Of a stretch of 64,000 nucleotides of DNA, positions 34,061 through 46,409 are shown piece after piece. Position numbers and translations under genes: made by a program. The stretch is taken from contig WNNJ02001434.1 in NCBI GenBank assembly GCA_012934845.2, forward strand, positions 62,001-126,000, in the 5' to 3' direction. Every line of letters begins with the position of its first letter. Positions within the stretch are counted from its first letter, which is position 1. The notes below the pieces were generated by a model. It worked only from the letters and a program-made list of their open reading frames with translations, made no database searches and had not been told where the DNA came from. This DNA comes from Pomphorhynchus laevis (Eukaryota; Acanthocephala; Palaeacanthocephala; Echinorhynchida; Pomphorhynchidae).

Positions 34061-34189
34061 AAACATTTATATACTATCCCTATATTATTTATATACAACT
34101 TTAGAGAAATACAAAATTACGACTTCCAATATAGATGTATTAATTGTATAACATCGTATATAACTATTTATTATTTATCTTTTTTATTT

Positions 34190-34400
34190 ACAGTATAAAA
34201 TACGTAGACTCAGTTATCTGATCTGATTAATTGTATGTGATTTCCATCTACACCTCAATTGTGCCCTCTAAAAAATGAGGAAATATGAGGAAATTCATAT
34301 GATGACGTATGAGTAATACGTCATTAGCGCGTATTTGGCACCACTGCCATGTTGGGTTTAAATTTTGATTTAGCATTAAATACGTAGACTCAGCTAGTTA
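34190..34400 (-). repeat. Core-repeat fragments
   Basis: Includes two outer ends ('gtagactcagttatctga' at about 34203 and 'gtagactcagctagtta' at about 34381) and a partial structured block near 34340. Decayed. Confidence 0.6.
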
Positions 34401-34499
34401 TAGTTGTTTTAGTTATTAAATAAATGTGGTCATTTATTTAATAATATTATAAGAACAAGAATTTTTAAAATTCTTATAAGAATTATAAGAATTCTTATA

Positions 34500-34731
34500 A
34501 TTCGCTTAGATATTAAGAAACCTGATAGCATATCAGTTCCTCCTGATGACCTCTAATCCTTATTATTATGCAACGTCTGTTATTTATTAGTCAATTCATA
34601 AAAATAACGTTTATTTTAAATTTCATTTTTTAACTTGATTTAAATTATAGAAAATCTTAAAACAATTATTAATTTTATTATTTAATTATTAAATTTTGAT
34701 TTAGCATTATTATGTTTTGTTTAGTTTATAA
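34500..34731 (-). repeat. Core repeat interrupted by the right duplication arm
   Basis: Minus-strand core from 'cctgatagcatatcagttcc' through 'ttagcattattatgttttg' to 'tagtttata', where it is cut by the duplicated segment; a core half resumes at 35943. Confidence 0.75.
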
Positions 34732-35942
34732 ATCCCGGTAGCTTGCGAAAAGAGGTAGGAATTAAATTCGGTTAATCTGTCATTCTCTATTCAGGGGAAG
34801 AGTTCGATAGCTGCCTAAAAGAAGGCTCCGCGGAGTGCTGCATTAATCCAACGACCAGTTCTGCCGTTGAAGTTAATGAGTAACATGTCATAGCCGCTAC
34901 CTAAAATTGGGTCCAGGAGGTCACGATTCTCTTGAATTTCCCCTTTCAGGATGTTGACATCCGGCCAGGGAAAATTTAAGGTCGATAAAATCATATAAAT
35001 TTTGATATATGCTGTTTGACTGTGCAGTTACTGTCTCGTCTATTTCATCTTACAGTTTACTATTTTTGCCAAACATTATTTGAATGAATACATAGATTTT
35101 CCCTGAATCATCTGATTGTATCAAACGTTGTTTCTTAGTCAATTGGACAAACATTATATAATACGTCCTTAGCACATATTCGGTCCCACTGCTATGTTGG
35201 GTAGAGAAGTTAGTGGCCGAAACATGATAGCATAGCAGTTCCTCTTGATTACATGTAATCCTTATTATGATACAACGTCTGTTATTAATTAGTCAATTCA
35301 TAAAAATGACGTTTATTTTAAATTTCAATTTTTTATTTTAACTCGATTTAAATTATAGAAAATCTAAAAACAATTATTAATTTTATTATTTAATTATTAA
35401 ATTTTGATTTAGCATTATTATGTTTTGTTTAGTTTATAATTATATTAAGTATGTAGACTCAGTTAGCTGATTTGATCATTTAATCATCCAGAAACAAATA
35501 CATCACGCAATCCAGGATGGTATTGTGATTAACATCGATTACGGCCGATTTTAGGGATTGATTGTGATTTTTAAATTTTATTGTTTTAAAAATTAAAAAC
35601 ACAGCTGTCGAGATATAGCTCTGAATGCTAAGCTAAGAACAATGGAGTAATCTAAATTGTAAATTTATTGTTTTGAGCGTATTATCCTATATTGACAATT
35701 TACGATTTTCTACCTTACACATAAGTTGGGAGCTTAAATCAGAAAATTCACGATGCTTGATCGCATTAATCGACCAGGCGTATTGATTAATCAAAACAGG
35801 ACCAATATCGATATTCGTGTTTCAGTAAATACCATACAAGTATGAACCAAAAGTAAGTAAATTTAACTTCGTTTGACAACTAGCGAAAACAAACCTTCCG
35901 CTTATGAACTCAATCATGAGTGGTGAACGACATTTCTGATTG
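34732..35942 (-). repeat. Right arm of the 1211-bp inverted duplication
   Basis: Inverted copy of 22202-23412 with the same length and few differences. Junctions: 'tttata|aatcccggtag' at the left and 'catttctgattg|aaatgacg' at the right. It sits between two core-repeat pieces. Contents in order: LINE D fragment, core repeat (about 35110-35480), unique-looking segment. Confidence 0.9.
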
Positions 35943-36120
35943 AAATGACGTTTATTTTAAATTTCAATTTTTTAACTTGATTTAAATTATAGAAAATCTA
36001 AAAACAATTATTAATTTTATTATTTAATTATTAAATTTTGATTTAGCATTATTATGCTTTGTTTAGTTTATAATTATATTAAATACGTAGACTCACTTAG
36101 CTGATTTGACTTATATACTA
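35943..36120 (-). repeat. Core-repeat half
   Basis: The AT-rich half, from 'aaatgacgtttattttaaat' to 'gtagactcacttagctga'. The structured half is missing at the junction with the duplication arm. Confidence 0.75.
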
Positions 36121-36234
36121 TCAAAACTTTATTTCTTTCTGTATTTCATATATTTACTTTTATGTGATATTTGGAATTTTGTATTTCCACAATAGTCTAC
36201 TGTTGTGGAAACTACTATTTATTTAATTTTTTAT

Positions 36235-36610
36235 TTATTTGTTAGTAAATTCATAAAAATGACGTTTATTTTAAATTTCAATTTTAAATTTTAACTTGAT
36301 ATAAATTATATAAATATAATATAATATTAAAATATTAAAATAATATAATATTTGTATTAGAATAAGATACTAGATAATCAAAATTACAAGAGAAAATAAG
36401 TCATTAACATGTATTTAGCTCCCCTTGTATATTGTGTCTAGAAATAGGGGCCGAAATCTGATAGCATATCAGTTCCTCCTGATGACCTCTAATCCTTATT
36501 ATTATGCAACGTCTGTTATTTATTAGTCAATTCATAAAAATAACGTTTATTTTAAATTTCATTTTTTTATTTTAACTTGATTTAAATTATAGAAAATCTG
36601 ATATTACAAA
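36235..36610 (-). repeat. Core-repeat copies
   Basis: A short half at 36245-36310 and a fuller copy at 36365-36600 with 'atatcagttcctcctgatga', 'cctctaatccttattatta' and 'tcaattcataaaaataacg'. Confidence 0.7.
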
Positions 36611-37110
36611 TGTATATTAACATAACTGAAAAATATAACATAGAAAAATTTCCAAATTTTTAGAAGTTTTTTATTACTTGCTAACGCATGTAGTAAAAGA
36701 CCCGGTTATGCTGATGAAATCCCTCTTGCTAATTGGGAGCAGCACTTTAGAATGATCTTAATAAATATTAGTACTCGGAAGGATTTGAACGGTATAAATA
36801 ATATAAAGTTGAAGCATTTGCCATTTTGATGACCGATGTTCTTTATGCTTAATAGTCAACTCGTAACAATTAACTTTTATTTTAAATTTTAATAAATTTT
36901 ATCGTTATATAAATATAAATTGTATAAAATCGTATATAATTATTTATTATTTATCTTTATTTTTAATTTTTAAATAGTATAAAATACATATACTCAGTTT
37001 GCTGATCCGATCAAAGGAGTGTGGTGTTGCAGCAACAAGATCAGTGGACAAGACCGACAATGACTAAAAACTATTTATTAATTAAATAGTTTTTATACTC
37101 TTTATTAATT
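36611..37110. other. Mixed AT-rich sequence with a core-repeat end
   Basis: Mostly unrecognised; the 36850-37010 part resembles the AT-rich half and outer end of a core repeat ('catatactcagtttgctga'). Confidence 0.4.
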
Positions 37111-37120
37111 TATCTCACTT

Positions 37121-37300
37121 CCTCCATTCACGCCATTTGTACAGCAGTTGTAGATTCGATTTCTATTTCGTCGTCGAATAATCCCGGCGTTAATTTCACT
37201 TCCTCGAGTCACGCCAATTGTACAGCGGTTGCAGATTTCAAATTCAATTCCGTCGTCGAACAATTCTGGCGTTGATTTCACTTCCTCGATTCACGCCAAA
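37121..37300 (+). repeat. Tandem repeat, unit about 81 bp
   Basis: Units start at 37121, 37202 and 37284 with 'cctcgattcacgcc'-like sequence and continue 'ttgtacagcagttgcaga', 'ttcaattccgtcgtcgaa', 'ggcgttgatttcactt'. A further one and a half units lie at about 37525-37660. Confidence 0.85.
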
Positions 37301-37524
37301 TTAATCTCACTGACACAAACAGGAAAGTTTAAACATTCATGCTTTTTTACAACCTTCGTCGGGAAGTTTAACCCGGAATGCGCCTGCCATAGAGGCCTTG
37401 CCCCCAATGGGGCGTTTCGACCTTAGTCTACTCGTTGCTACAAGGTGGTCTCATCAGTGTGGCCCTGTATTTAAACAATTTCGACAGTACCTAATCCTAA
37501 GTAAACCTCTGAAAGGAAATTGCT

Positions 37525-37660
37525 AAAAATTCAATTCCGCCGTTGTGCAATTCCGGCGTTGATTTCACTTCTTCGATTCACGCAAATTGTACAGCAGTTG
37601 CAGATTTCAAATTCAATTCCGCCATCAAACAATTCCAGCGCTGATTTCAATTCACTGACT
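37525..37660 (+). repeat. Tandem repeat, further 81-bp units
   Basis: Same unit as at 37121-37300, separated by about 220 bases of other sequence. The array precedes family B coding sequence, so it may be its 5' region. Confidence 0.8.
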
Positions 37661-37729
37661 ACTGATAAGTCGCTTCTGTATAACTTCTGTAACCGTTTTA
37701 TTCGACTTACCAAGTCTTGGATTTTATTC

Positions 37730-39970
37730 TCGTATGGCCTACGCAGTAATCGTTGTCCTGGTTCCGGAATTCACTTCCAGAGGATACAAGCTACACCTAC
37801 TTCGTTTTTGTACTTCAACCAGTCAACTTTTTTCAAACAATCAACAAGTATTTTCTTCACCAGCTCGCCTCCACAGCTTATTGTCCGCGCCGCAGATACT
37901 TATCCTAAATATTCCCAGAGGATCCCGTCATGTCGTTACTTCAAAGCTTTCATCGATTATTAACGCGATAGTAGCTTACCCTGACGACAAAAAGTGCTGG
38001 TCTTCTTTGTTGTGCTGTGTTCGGTCTACGCTCGCAGTATATTGTTACGATTGCCATAAACACATATCTCTTACTATTAAAATCAAAGTTGCATGTGAAT
38101 CTTACAACGACGTGGTTGACCCTTTGGATTATGAACGACTACAACATAGTGCATTTAACCTTCCCAGTCAGTTACGACGAAGGGCCGCACTTAAGCTTGA
38201 GGATGGTGATGTACGTGGAACTCTGCGAATGTTTTTGGTGGTGCGAACCTGTCATCTATACTCGACCCTTCCATTATTGCTTGTATTAAAAAGCTGCATC
38301 CTCCGAAGTCGTCCGTTCTGGGGATCGAGCTCGAGTCAGATCGTCAGGTTGATGCAGATGTTTCTGATCAAGTAATTTTGCAGGCCGTTTGGTCTTTTCC
38401 GCCACCATCGTTATCCGCAGATATGGATGGTTTAAGCCCGGTCTATTTACGAGAACTCACGGGTCCTTCGGCATCGGTAACTGGTGTCCAACTTATCAAA
38501 GGTCTATGTATGATTGTGCGTATTTTTATTAAGGAAGGATATTTAATTAAATTGCTACCTTCATTTGTGGGGCGAAGCTGCTTGCGCTTCCGAAGAACGA
38601 ATTCAAACGTTAGACCGATTGTAATTAATTGCACGCTGCTCGTTTAATATCCAAGCATTTAACACCATAGATCAATAGACTACTTTCAAATCAAGTAGAA
38701 GTTGGTGTTCCAATGGCTGTAGAGTCTAGTGTTCACCCAATGAGATTATTCCTAAGGATCAATCCCTCTTCGGCTCTTTCGAACCTGGATTTTCACAAGA
38801 CAGTAAATTGCCTGGATCATTCGGTGGTGATTTCTACCGTTCGCGAGCTAGTACCAGAACTACTACCTTTCGTTAAATGCTGTTACGCTTCCGAATCTTT
38901 ACTCTTGTTTGACAATAGGGTAATTTCTTCTAGCATCGCTGTCCAGCAAGTAGACCCTCTAGGACCTTTTTATTCTCGTTTATCATTAATTCTTTAACAC
39001 ACAGCTTAGTCTTCATTTAATACTTGGTATTTGTACGACGGGACCTTAGGTGGACCAGACGATCTTCTTCGTAGTGGTGTGTTGCACATTCTCTCCACCG
39101 GAGAAAAATGTGGTTTGAAACTAAATGCAACTAAATGCGAGCTGATCATCAATAATCCCACACTTTTTGGGGATATAATACGACTTTTATCTGAACTGAG
39201 TTGCATTTCCCGAAAAAAGGCATCGCTTCTCGAGTGTTCGTTATCTGGTGTTGATCACATCCAAACACGACTTAAAGTTGCGTTAACCTAGCTAGGATGA
39301 ATGGGCAAGCAGTTATCTTTGCTCCGCTGCCAGGATGTACCAAGTTCGACGATACCTTCTTCTCGTTAGCAATCGGCCTTAGATTTAATTTGACTTATCG
39401 CAGATTGTTTAAATGCGCATGTGGATCCACGACTACACCTATTCATGCCCTAAACTGCCGCAAATTGAAATCGCGTCACAGCCGTCATGTGACAGTAAAC
39501 AATTTGATACGGCAGGTACTCTGTTCTGCTGGCGTTCTCGCACGTCTTAAGCAGCTGGGACTCTGTAGGACCGATGGTATACGATCATACCATGTGTACT
39601 TAGTCCCTAGGAGCTACGGTCGTTTTCTGGTCTGGGGTTACTCATGTCCCAATACTAAATCGCCGAGCTTGTAAGCAATTGTGATTCATTCACCAAATGC
39701 CGTGCTCTCTCAAGCCGAACATCGCAAGCGCCTCAACTACATCGAACTTGACATCTCTGTATAAGAGTTTGTTCCGTTGCGGTCGATACTCTAGGTCATC
39801 TCGGCGGATATGCAATGGTATTTCTGCGCTTCAGGAAGCGATTAGCGGAGACGACTCAGGAGCCGCAGGCAAATAGATAGCTTCTACAGCGAATAAGCGC
39901 TGAAATTCAATGGGGGTAACAGTGCGTGCATGCACTTTTGTGTCACGTCAGGTGACTGCGTATCCTCCGC
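37730..39970 (+). mobile_element. RT family B element, decayed
   Basis: Non-LTR-like reverse transcriptase of an unclassified family with a WYLDDGTLGG-type active site. Segments in order: QLRRRAALKLEDGDVRGTLR (38170), AVWSFPPPSLSADMDGLSPVYL (38380), RPIVIN (about 38610), HPMRLFLRINPSSALSNLDFHK (38735), ELVPELLPFVKCCYASES and QQVDPLGPFYSRLSL (38850-38990), WYLYDGTLGGPDDLL (39030). Then a CACG...HALNC...RHVTVNNLIRQVL block (39415-39530), GLCRTDG (39560) and a C-terminal KRLNY...LGHLGGYAMVFLRF...LLQRIS segment to about 39960. The C-terminal part resembles a restriction-like nuclease region (inference). The copy is broken in several places. Confidence 0.75.
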
Positions 39971-40224
39971 ATTGTTGTAAATCATTTGTATTTTTTGTTT
40001 ATCTATTTGTGATTTCAATTTTTACAGTTTTCATGAATATCCATTTACAAGGATATTATGTTATACAAAAATAATCATTTAACTCAACGAGAAAAATTAA
40101 TAAATCAAATTACTATTTTAAAATGTCATTAGGTTAATCACCATAAGTCAATCGCACATTTTTAATACAAATCATTTGTGTTTTTTGTATTATTTATATT
40201 GGTGAATTATTTTTCAACAATTTT

Positions 40225-42655
40225 GATGAATTAGTAAGGGAGGGTAAATGTATTCAATCACGTTTAAAGGTATCCCAGTCACGATACGATTCTAAGCGCA
40301 ATTGGAAGTCGCTGTTCGTGAAATCATTAATGTCAGGTAATCTTACTTCTGCAGTAAGAATCCTGGAAAACGGTTCTGTCAATAAAACTTTGAGTCCAAA
40401 TGATTATATCGGCAACGAATCGGTTAAGTCTATTCTTGAAGCGAAGCATCTACATGCAGCTGTAATTAGTGAGGACGCCTTATTATCGAAGATCGACATG
40501 GAATGTGATAACTTTCATCCCTCCTTTTTCGATACGATAGATGCAGCTGCAATTCAACTTAGTGCTAAGCGCACTACAGGCGCTGCGGGTCCTTCGGGTG
40601 TTAATGCTTTATCATGGCGGCAAATGCTAACCTCATTTGATAGGGATTCATTACAGTTGGCCTCTACGTTGGCAGACCTGACAAGGCGAATTGCTAGTAA
40701 TAGAGTTCCAAAACATTCAACAGAAGCGTTAATCGCTAGTCGGCTCATTGCCCTTGATAAAAATTCTGGTGTTCGACCGATCGGAATAGGTGAGGCATAT
40801 AGGCGCATAATGGCTAAAACGATTTTAAATGTCATTTCTCCTTTCATTAAGTCAATTGCGGGTAATTCACAACTTTGTGCAGGTCAAAAGGGTGGTGTCG
40901 AATTCGTTGTGCGAGATATGCGTGAAACCTTTGCTAATTCGACCTCGTCATGTTTACTTTTAATTGATGCACATAATGCTTTTAATAGAATTAATAGGAA
41001 ATTAGCTCTCCTCAATATAGAAAAGATATGCCCTGCTTTAGCTCGATTCCTGCAGAATACGTATAGTTTAGATCCAATCTTAGCCATTGACGATGATTAT
41101 CTGTTATCAAAGGAAGGTTTCACGCAAGGCGACCCTTTGGCAATGGTAGCATTTGCGGCAGCAACGATACCATTAATACATAGATTAGGCGCTTTGCATC
41201 CTCAAATAAAACAGCGTTGGTATGCAGACGATGTATCATGTGTTGGTTCACCGGGGAATGTTTATGATTTTTTAAATCGTTGCAATCTATAGGACCGGAA
41301 TACGGATTTCATGTTAATGTCAACAAGTGTACAGCTCTGGTTAACGCCAACATTATCCTTGAATGTGATTCACTTGCCAGCTTAGGGGTTCATGTCGTAT
41401 CTAATGGTGTAGAACTTTTAGGAGCTCCCATAGGTTTTGGTTCGTTCGAAAAAGATTGGGTAATAACACAAGTAACTCGCTGGTTAAAATTGCTCGATAG
41501 GTTATGTGAAGTCTCTAGCGATTCACGGCAGTTAGCGTTCTTAGCATTTTCAGCAGCAGTGCAAAATAAGTGGACTCATGTACAAAGAACATGTAAGTGT
41601 GAATGTGAATGGTTTTCTTCACTCGAAGATTTCATACAGAATAAAATATTCCCCAAAATAACTGGTTTTAATTTAGAGAAGTGTTGGCGCGATGTAGCAA
41701 GTCTGCCTTTCTCAATGGGAGGTTTGGGGATATCAAATCCATATGAGAATACCAAATCTGAATGGGAATATTCTTCTTTGCTATGTAAGCCCTTATTTGA
41801 GTTAGGTCTCGGAGGCGACATTGATACCATCCAGAAACAGTCAATAGTTGAAATTAGAAAACTAAAGAATCTCCGGGCTGCCGAAAAATTTTCGTCACTG
41901 TTAAATACAGTGGACGACTGCGAACAGGTAATTTTAAAGCATGCCGCTCGAAAGGGCGCGTCAACGTGGCTATCTGCTCGCCCTAGTGATGATCCTAAGT
42001 TTCGCTTAAGCAATCAAGAATTTTCCGATGGTCTCTCTGTTAGATATGGGTGGCAAATTTTAAATACTTCAGGCAAATGTGTATGTAGGGAAGTTCTTAG
42101 TGTTGTTCATTCATTATCTTGCAAATTCGGAGGGAAATCAATAGTAAGGCACAATGTGATCAGAGACATTTTTGCCAAATTAACTTCAGAGTTGTGTTCA
42201 TCAACTACAACTGAGCCACTGCTTTCTCCCGTTGATCCAACTATTCAATTCGATTCTTCTTCCACTACACTAGATCGCAATGCACGTCTTGACGTCTTGT
42301 GTTCGGGGTTGTTTGGCGTCCCGTCTGAGCGGTCCTACCTGGACATTTCTGTATTCAATACACATGCTCGTCCCTATGCCACAATGATTCCACGATCAGC
42401 GTTCAGTTATAACGAGAATCGAAAAAAGGCTAAGTACTCCGAACGGGTATCCAAGATCGAGAGAGCAGCTTTTATACCAGTTATTTTGTCAATACAAGGT
42501 GGATTAGGGGATGAGGAGAACAGTTGGTAAAACGCTTTGCAAAAGACGTAGCGGTGAGAAGAGAGTGCCGTTACAGTGACGTGATTAGCCGATTCAGACG
42601 TTCCATTGGAATAGCTCTCGTGCGGGCTAGCTCATGGTGTCTCAGATAAATTTTT
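40225..42655 (+). mobile_element. RT family F element, nearly complete RT
   Basis: Non-LTR-like reverse transcriptase of an unclassified family. Pieces: ELVREGKCIQSRL (40228), GAAGPSGVNALSWRQML (40580), ALDKNSGVRPIGIGEAYRRIM (40750), QLCAGQKGGVEFVVRDMR (40870), LIDAHNAFNRINRKLAL, EGFTQGDPLAMVAFAAATIPL (41110) and RWYADDVSCVG (YADD box, 41217). Next are GYGFHVNVNKC-like and MGGLGISNP (41720), and C-terminal ARLDVLCSGLFG ... YLDISVFN ... AFSYNENRKKAKYSERV, a D...LD-S...KY pattern compatible with a PD-(D/E)XK nuclease. It ends with VISRFRRSIGIALVRASSW near 42645. It is 5'-truncated and otherwise interrupted by only two or three small breaks. Confidence 0.8.
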
Positions 42656-43144
42656 TCATTGTTACTTTTGTTATGATTTTGCAGTGTCTTTGTCAAATAA
42701 ATTCGTTTTTTCGTTAAAAAAATTATTCATATTGGTTAAACAGTTTATTAATTTTTATATTTTTTCTCCCTATTTAATTTGTAAAATATTCTAAAGATGC
42801 TAATAGACAATCGCCGAATATAATAATGAATACAATTTCCAGAATGTTCCTTTAATTAAAATAGAACATCATTGTATCAATTGGAATTCCATCAAATACG
42901 AATCCAACATAGGGCGATGAATCCTTGGTGATTGATTACTACACGTTGATTCATAGTTTGGGTGAGATTCACTTAGCTGATTTTTTTTGCTTTTATTGAC
43001 TTTCAAATGCTGGAAATTGTCTCCGTTTAGTTATGTTAGCAACAATATCATTTTCAAAGAGAATATAAGTTTTTCGAGCATTGACTTAAAACAATACTCC
43101 GCCTTTCCACTTGTCTGATATAATTACAGGAAACTGGTTTATAT
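42656..43144. other. Between elements
   Basis: AT-rich, with a core-repeat end motif ('attcacttagctgatttt') near 42968; otherwise nothing recognised. Confidence 0.4.
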
Positions 43145-43690
43145 ATTTTTAACATTTTGGCAATATTACTTAAGAATAGCTGGAAGATAATAAATATAGC
43201 AAATAACAATGAGATGAGAATAGAACCTTGAGGAATACAATTGCAATGCTCACTTGGTCATATAAAGACCTTTCTACCCGGACTGCCAATTTCCCAGCTA
43301 GCCGAAAAGCAGAAATCAAAACAACAATTTGTGGATCAAATTTGAAAGCTATAAGGTTTTGTAACATTATGGTGTGACCTACCGTGTCAAATGCTTTGGC
43401 TATGTCAATAAATATAATGTCGTTATCAAAACTGTTGTTTATGGATTTAAGCTAGGTGTTAAGATCGATCAGAAGTTTCGTAGACGTTGATCTGCATGTT
43501 CAAGAACCATGCTGAGATTAATGTAAAATTAAGCTATTAGTAATATATCTCACCACAATTTAATGTCATCTATGTATAGTAGCGAGAATGATTTAAGAAT
43601 AGCTGGAAGATCATTCATACGTTTGAAAATCCAAAATTCAATAACTTTGCTGCAAATATGTTCTTCCCCTAATACATTGTGGATTTAGTC
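43145..43690 (-). mobile_element. LINE E RT fragment
   Basis: Minus-strand frames read DIIFIDIAKAFDTVGHTIML (about 43370-43430), then LIAFKFDPQIVVLISAF, KLAVRVERSLYDQVS and CIPQGSILIS (about 43220). These are RT palm motifs with the first catalytic aspartate in the F-x-D-x-x-KAFDTV form. It differs in sequence from LINEs A, C and D. Short and broken. Confidence 0.75.
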
Positions 43691-43984
43691 ACATGTCTAA
43701 GGCACATTTCTCTCGGAAGTAGTTACGTAAATCCAGTGAAGTATTATACTAAATTCCCATATCGCGCTGAAAATATTCTATAGCCGCAATTTAGTGTTCT
43801 AAAGCATATGTTAACAGAATTATTTTGCGAAGTTTAATGCGAGATCATTCAAATAAAGTTTCAGTTATTGAAATCCTTTTCTTACATGATGATTTATTGC
43901 AACAGTACTGCAGTGTTGCGTTTCTTAATATCAATTTTTGCATATTTTTTCTAAAATCACGTAAAGTTTAATTCGCATCAACGT

Positions 43985-46170
43985 ATACAAAAAGTAATCC
44001 ATCACAATGCAGAGTACTCGTGAGCCTTTTGCACTGAATATTCTCCAGTGGAATTTGGGAGGTGCTTCTGCCCTTAGACTTCTTTCCGGTAGAGATGCAG
44101 ATGTTATAGTCCTTCAGGAGACGGTCTATCGTCTAGGATCAATCAGATTTATTCGCAAGCACGGAACGTTATCAATATTCGCATACAAACTACATTCTCC
44201 TACCTTTCATTGCACATCAACAAATCCTATCCTCGACATTTTACCGCTTCACTCGAGGTTGTTGTTAAAACCCCACTGCACGAAGCAGTCGCGTCAGCAA
44301 CACCATTCATGACCTAATTCGTTGGAGAATTGAGGAAGATATGTTGCTTTAAAGGAGGTTTCACTTTGATCCGATCAGAGTGGCCTTCTTTCAAGCGGCT
44401 ATCCAACTCTTTTCCAGAATAAGAAATGAGAGTCTAACCCAATTTAATACCTACCTCTTTTCGCAAGCTACCGCGATTTTATCGACTACCTAAAAAGGTC
44501 GTATATACAATCCCACTCCGACGAAACTCAAGGTCCTAGCAAAAATGTGTAACCTACCTAATCTCTCTTTTTCCGCAAGACAAGCCCTCTCGAATGAATA
44601 CTGGATCACTAGATACAGGTTCCATCTGAGTAGGGATAGGACGAGTATTGCTCGCCTTAGTCCTTCTCAGTCTTCCTTTTGGAAGATTTTTAAGAAGGAG
44701 ATGTTTGTTTGAAGGATAGAGCATTGGGTTGGATACGGAATGTAGGCGTTGACAAAGTTTTGGAGGAGTCACTAGCCCTACACAACTATGAAGCCACTCA
44801 ATCACCTCAAGCAATCCAGCCTTGGGGTAACTTCAAGAGTAGGGATCTATCTGTTAAGGATATCCTTAACTCCCGGGCACTTCCAAAAACATCGCTCCAT
44901 TTTTTCTACGGTTTGTCAGCTTTTGACAGCTGATTAGAGAAGAGAGGTTGTCGTCACAATGCTTTTAGCCTCCCCATGCGATGTAGCAGGCATCAATATT
45001 AGTAAGCTTGTTTTTATTCCTAAGAAAAAATCCTGCTCATGCCCTAAAGATCTGCGACCCATTTCGATTCAAAATGCCCTCGTGTCGATTTACGAAAAAG
45101 CGCTTGCGCGTAAAATCCGCGACCATTAAGTAGGCGTAATTTGATCTCTCCTGGTTTTCATGGGTTCGTCAAAGGTCCCTCGGTCTATTCAGCAGTTGAT
45201 GAGGTGGAACAGTTTTATCGCGATAATAGCCATCGTCTAGTTGTGGCTGTTTTCCTCGACTTTTCTGCTGCATTTGACCGCATCTCTATTCCTTTTGTGA
45301 TCTCTTCTCTTAGGTCCCTCGGGTTGCCTGCGAGAATTGTGAACAGAGTGGAGATCGTGCTGTATACCAAGCGATTTTACTATGAAGACGATCCTGATGC
45401 GAGTCAGTTCTACCCAATTACGGGTGTACCTCAAGGATCCTCACTTTCTCCCAGCTTATATCTTGCTGCCTAAATTAATCTATTCAAAATTTTTAAACGC
45501 GAACAACGTCTTGTGGTATACGCTGATGACACCACAACCCTGTTCACTGAACACAGGTGTAAAGACGTAGTCTCTGATATCAGCCGGTTCTTCTTAAGAT
45601 TAAAAGACCAGCTTCAACTGTCCAATCTTATTTAAAACTCCGCGAAATCGCAGGTGGTTGTTTTTCACGGCACCCCTGCAACAAAGCAAAATCTTAAGAG
45701 GTTAGTACTCTCTACGCTCTCCTCCATATTTGCCTATAAACCACTTCCCACCTTCACAAGTCGAGTAAAATACCTTGGGTTCAAAGTTACGGTGAACTGG
45801 TCGGCGAAAACTGACCTGGATAGACTTAAGCGTATCCTGAAGAAAGCTAGGTGGGCTCTAAAACGGGCTCAGCATCTGTCGTTGAAAGGGAAAACCCATG
45901 TGCGCCTTTGGGTCACCTGGACTATCTCGGGATTAGTCTTCTTGTCGATAGGACGTCCCCAAAAGCAAAGGCTAAGGTTTCTTAAGCTCCTCGTTTCTTG
46001 TTAACCCAGCATTGTTCGCGCCGATTGGATTCTTCGGGTGGTGAAAGACCCGTGGTGGTTCAGTCAGAAGGCGGCGTGTTGGTTGTTCGGGGGATCAGAT
46101 ACCCCAGGTCCTGAGGCCGTAGAAGACGGTTGGTTAAGTGGTCTGACTGACTCTTAACTGTTTTCAAATT
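43985..46170 (+). mobile_element. LINE D, internally deleted copy
   Basis: Starts with an endonuclease N-terminus from an ATG at 44007: LNILQWNLGGASALRLLSGR, DVIVLQETVY (catalytic N and E regions). Then a jump to QAAIQLFSRIRNESL and FNTYLFSQATA (44390), then RT: LVFIPKKKSCSCPKDLRPIS (45010), GFHGFVKGPSVYSAVDEVEQF (45150), AVFLDFSAAFDRISIPFVI (45245), ITGVPQGSSLSPSLYL (45415), VYADDTTTLF (45520), VKYLGFKVTV (45770). It ends about 46160 after LFGGSDTPGPEAVEDGWLSGL. Several frameshifts and stops plus a large deletion in the endonuclease-linker region. N-terminus and RT style suggest an APE-type LINE different from A and C. Confidence 0.85.
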
Positions 46171-46204
46171 TTTTCCAGATGTTTCTTTTTTTAATGGTAT
46201 TTAT

Positions 46205-46360
46205 CAGTTGTATATTTTATTTAAGAAAATCCTTAAATATTAGATAAGAAAATCCTTATTATTAAGGATTTTCTTTTAAATAAGAAAATTTAAAAGAATT
46301 TTCTTTTAAATAAGCAAATCCTTATTATTAGATACTTAAATTGTAAAAATATTTTGTAAC
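46205..46360. repeat. Local AAATCCTTATT repeats
   Basis: Several copies of 'taagaaaatccttattatta' and its inverse around 46230-46325 form direct and inverted short repeats. Low-complexity A/T region. Confidence 0.6.
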
Positions 46361-46378
46361 ATTTATTCCTGAAGATGA

Positions 46379-46409
46379 TAGCAGTATGCTATTGAAAATT
46401 CGATTAAAT
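46379..46409 (+). repeat. CTGAAGA-stem-GAAA hairpin
   Basis: CTGAAGA followed by a short spacer, ATAGCA/TGCTAT stem, then TGAAAATT. It follows the same layout as hairpins at 57.67, 59.35 and 59.75 kb, but with a different stem sequence. Confidence 0.6.
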
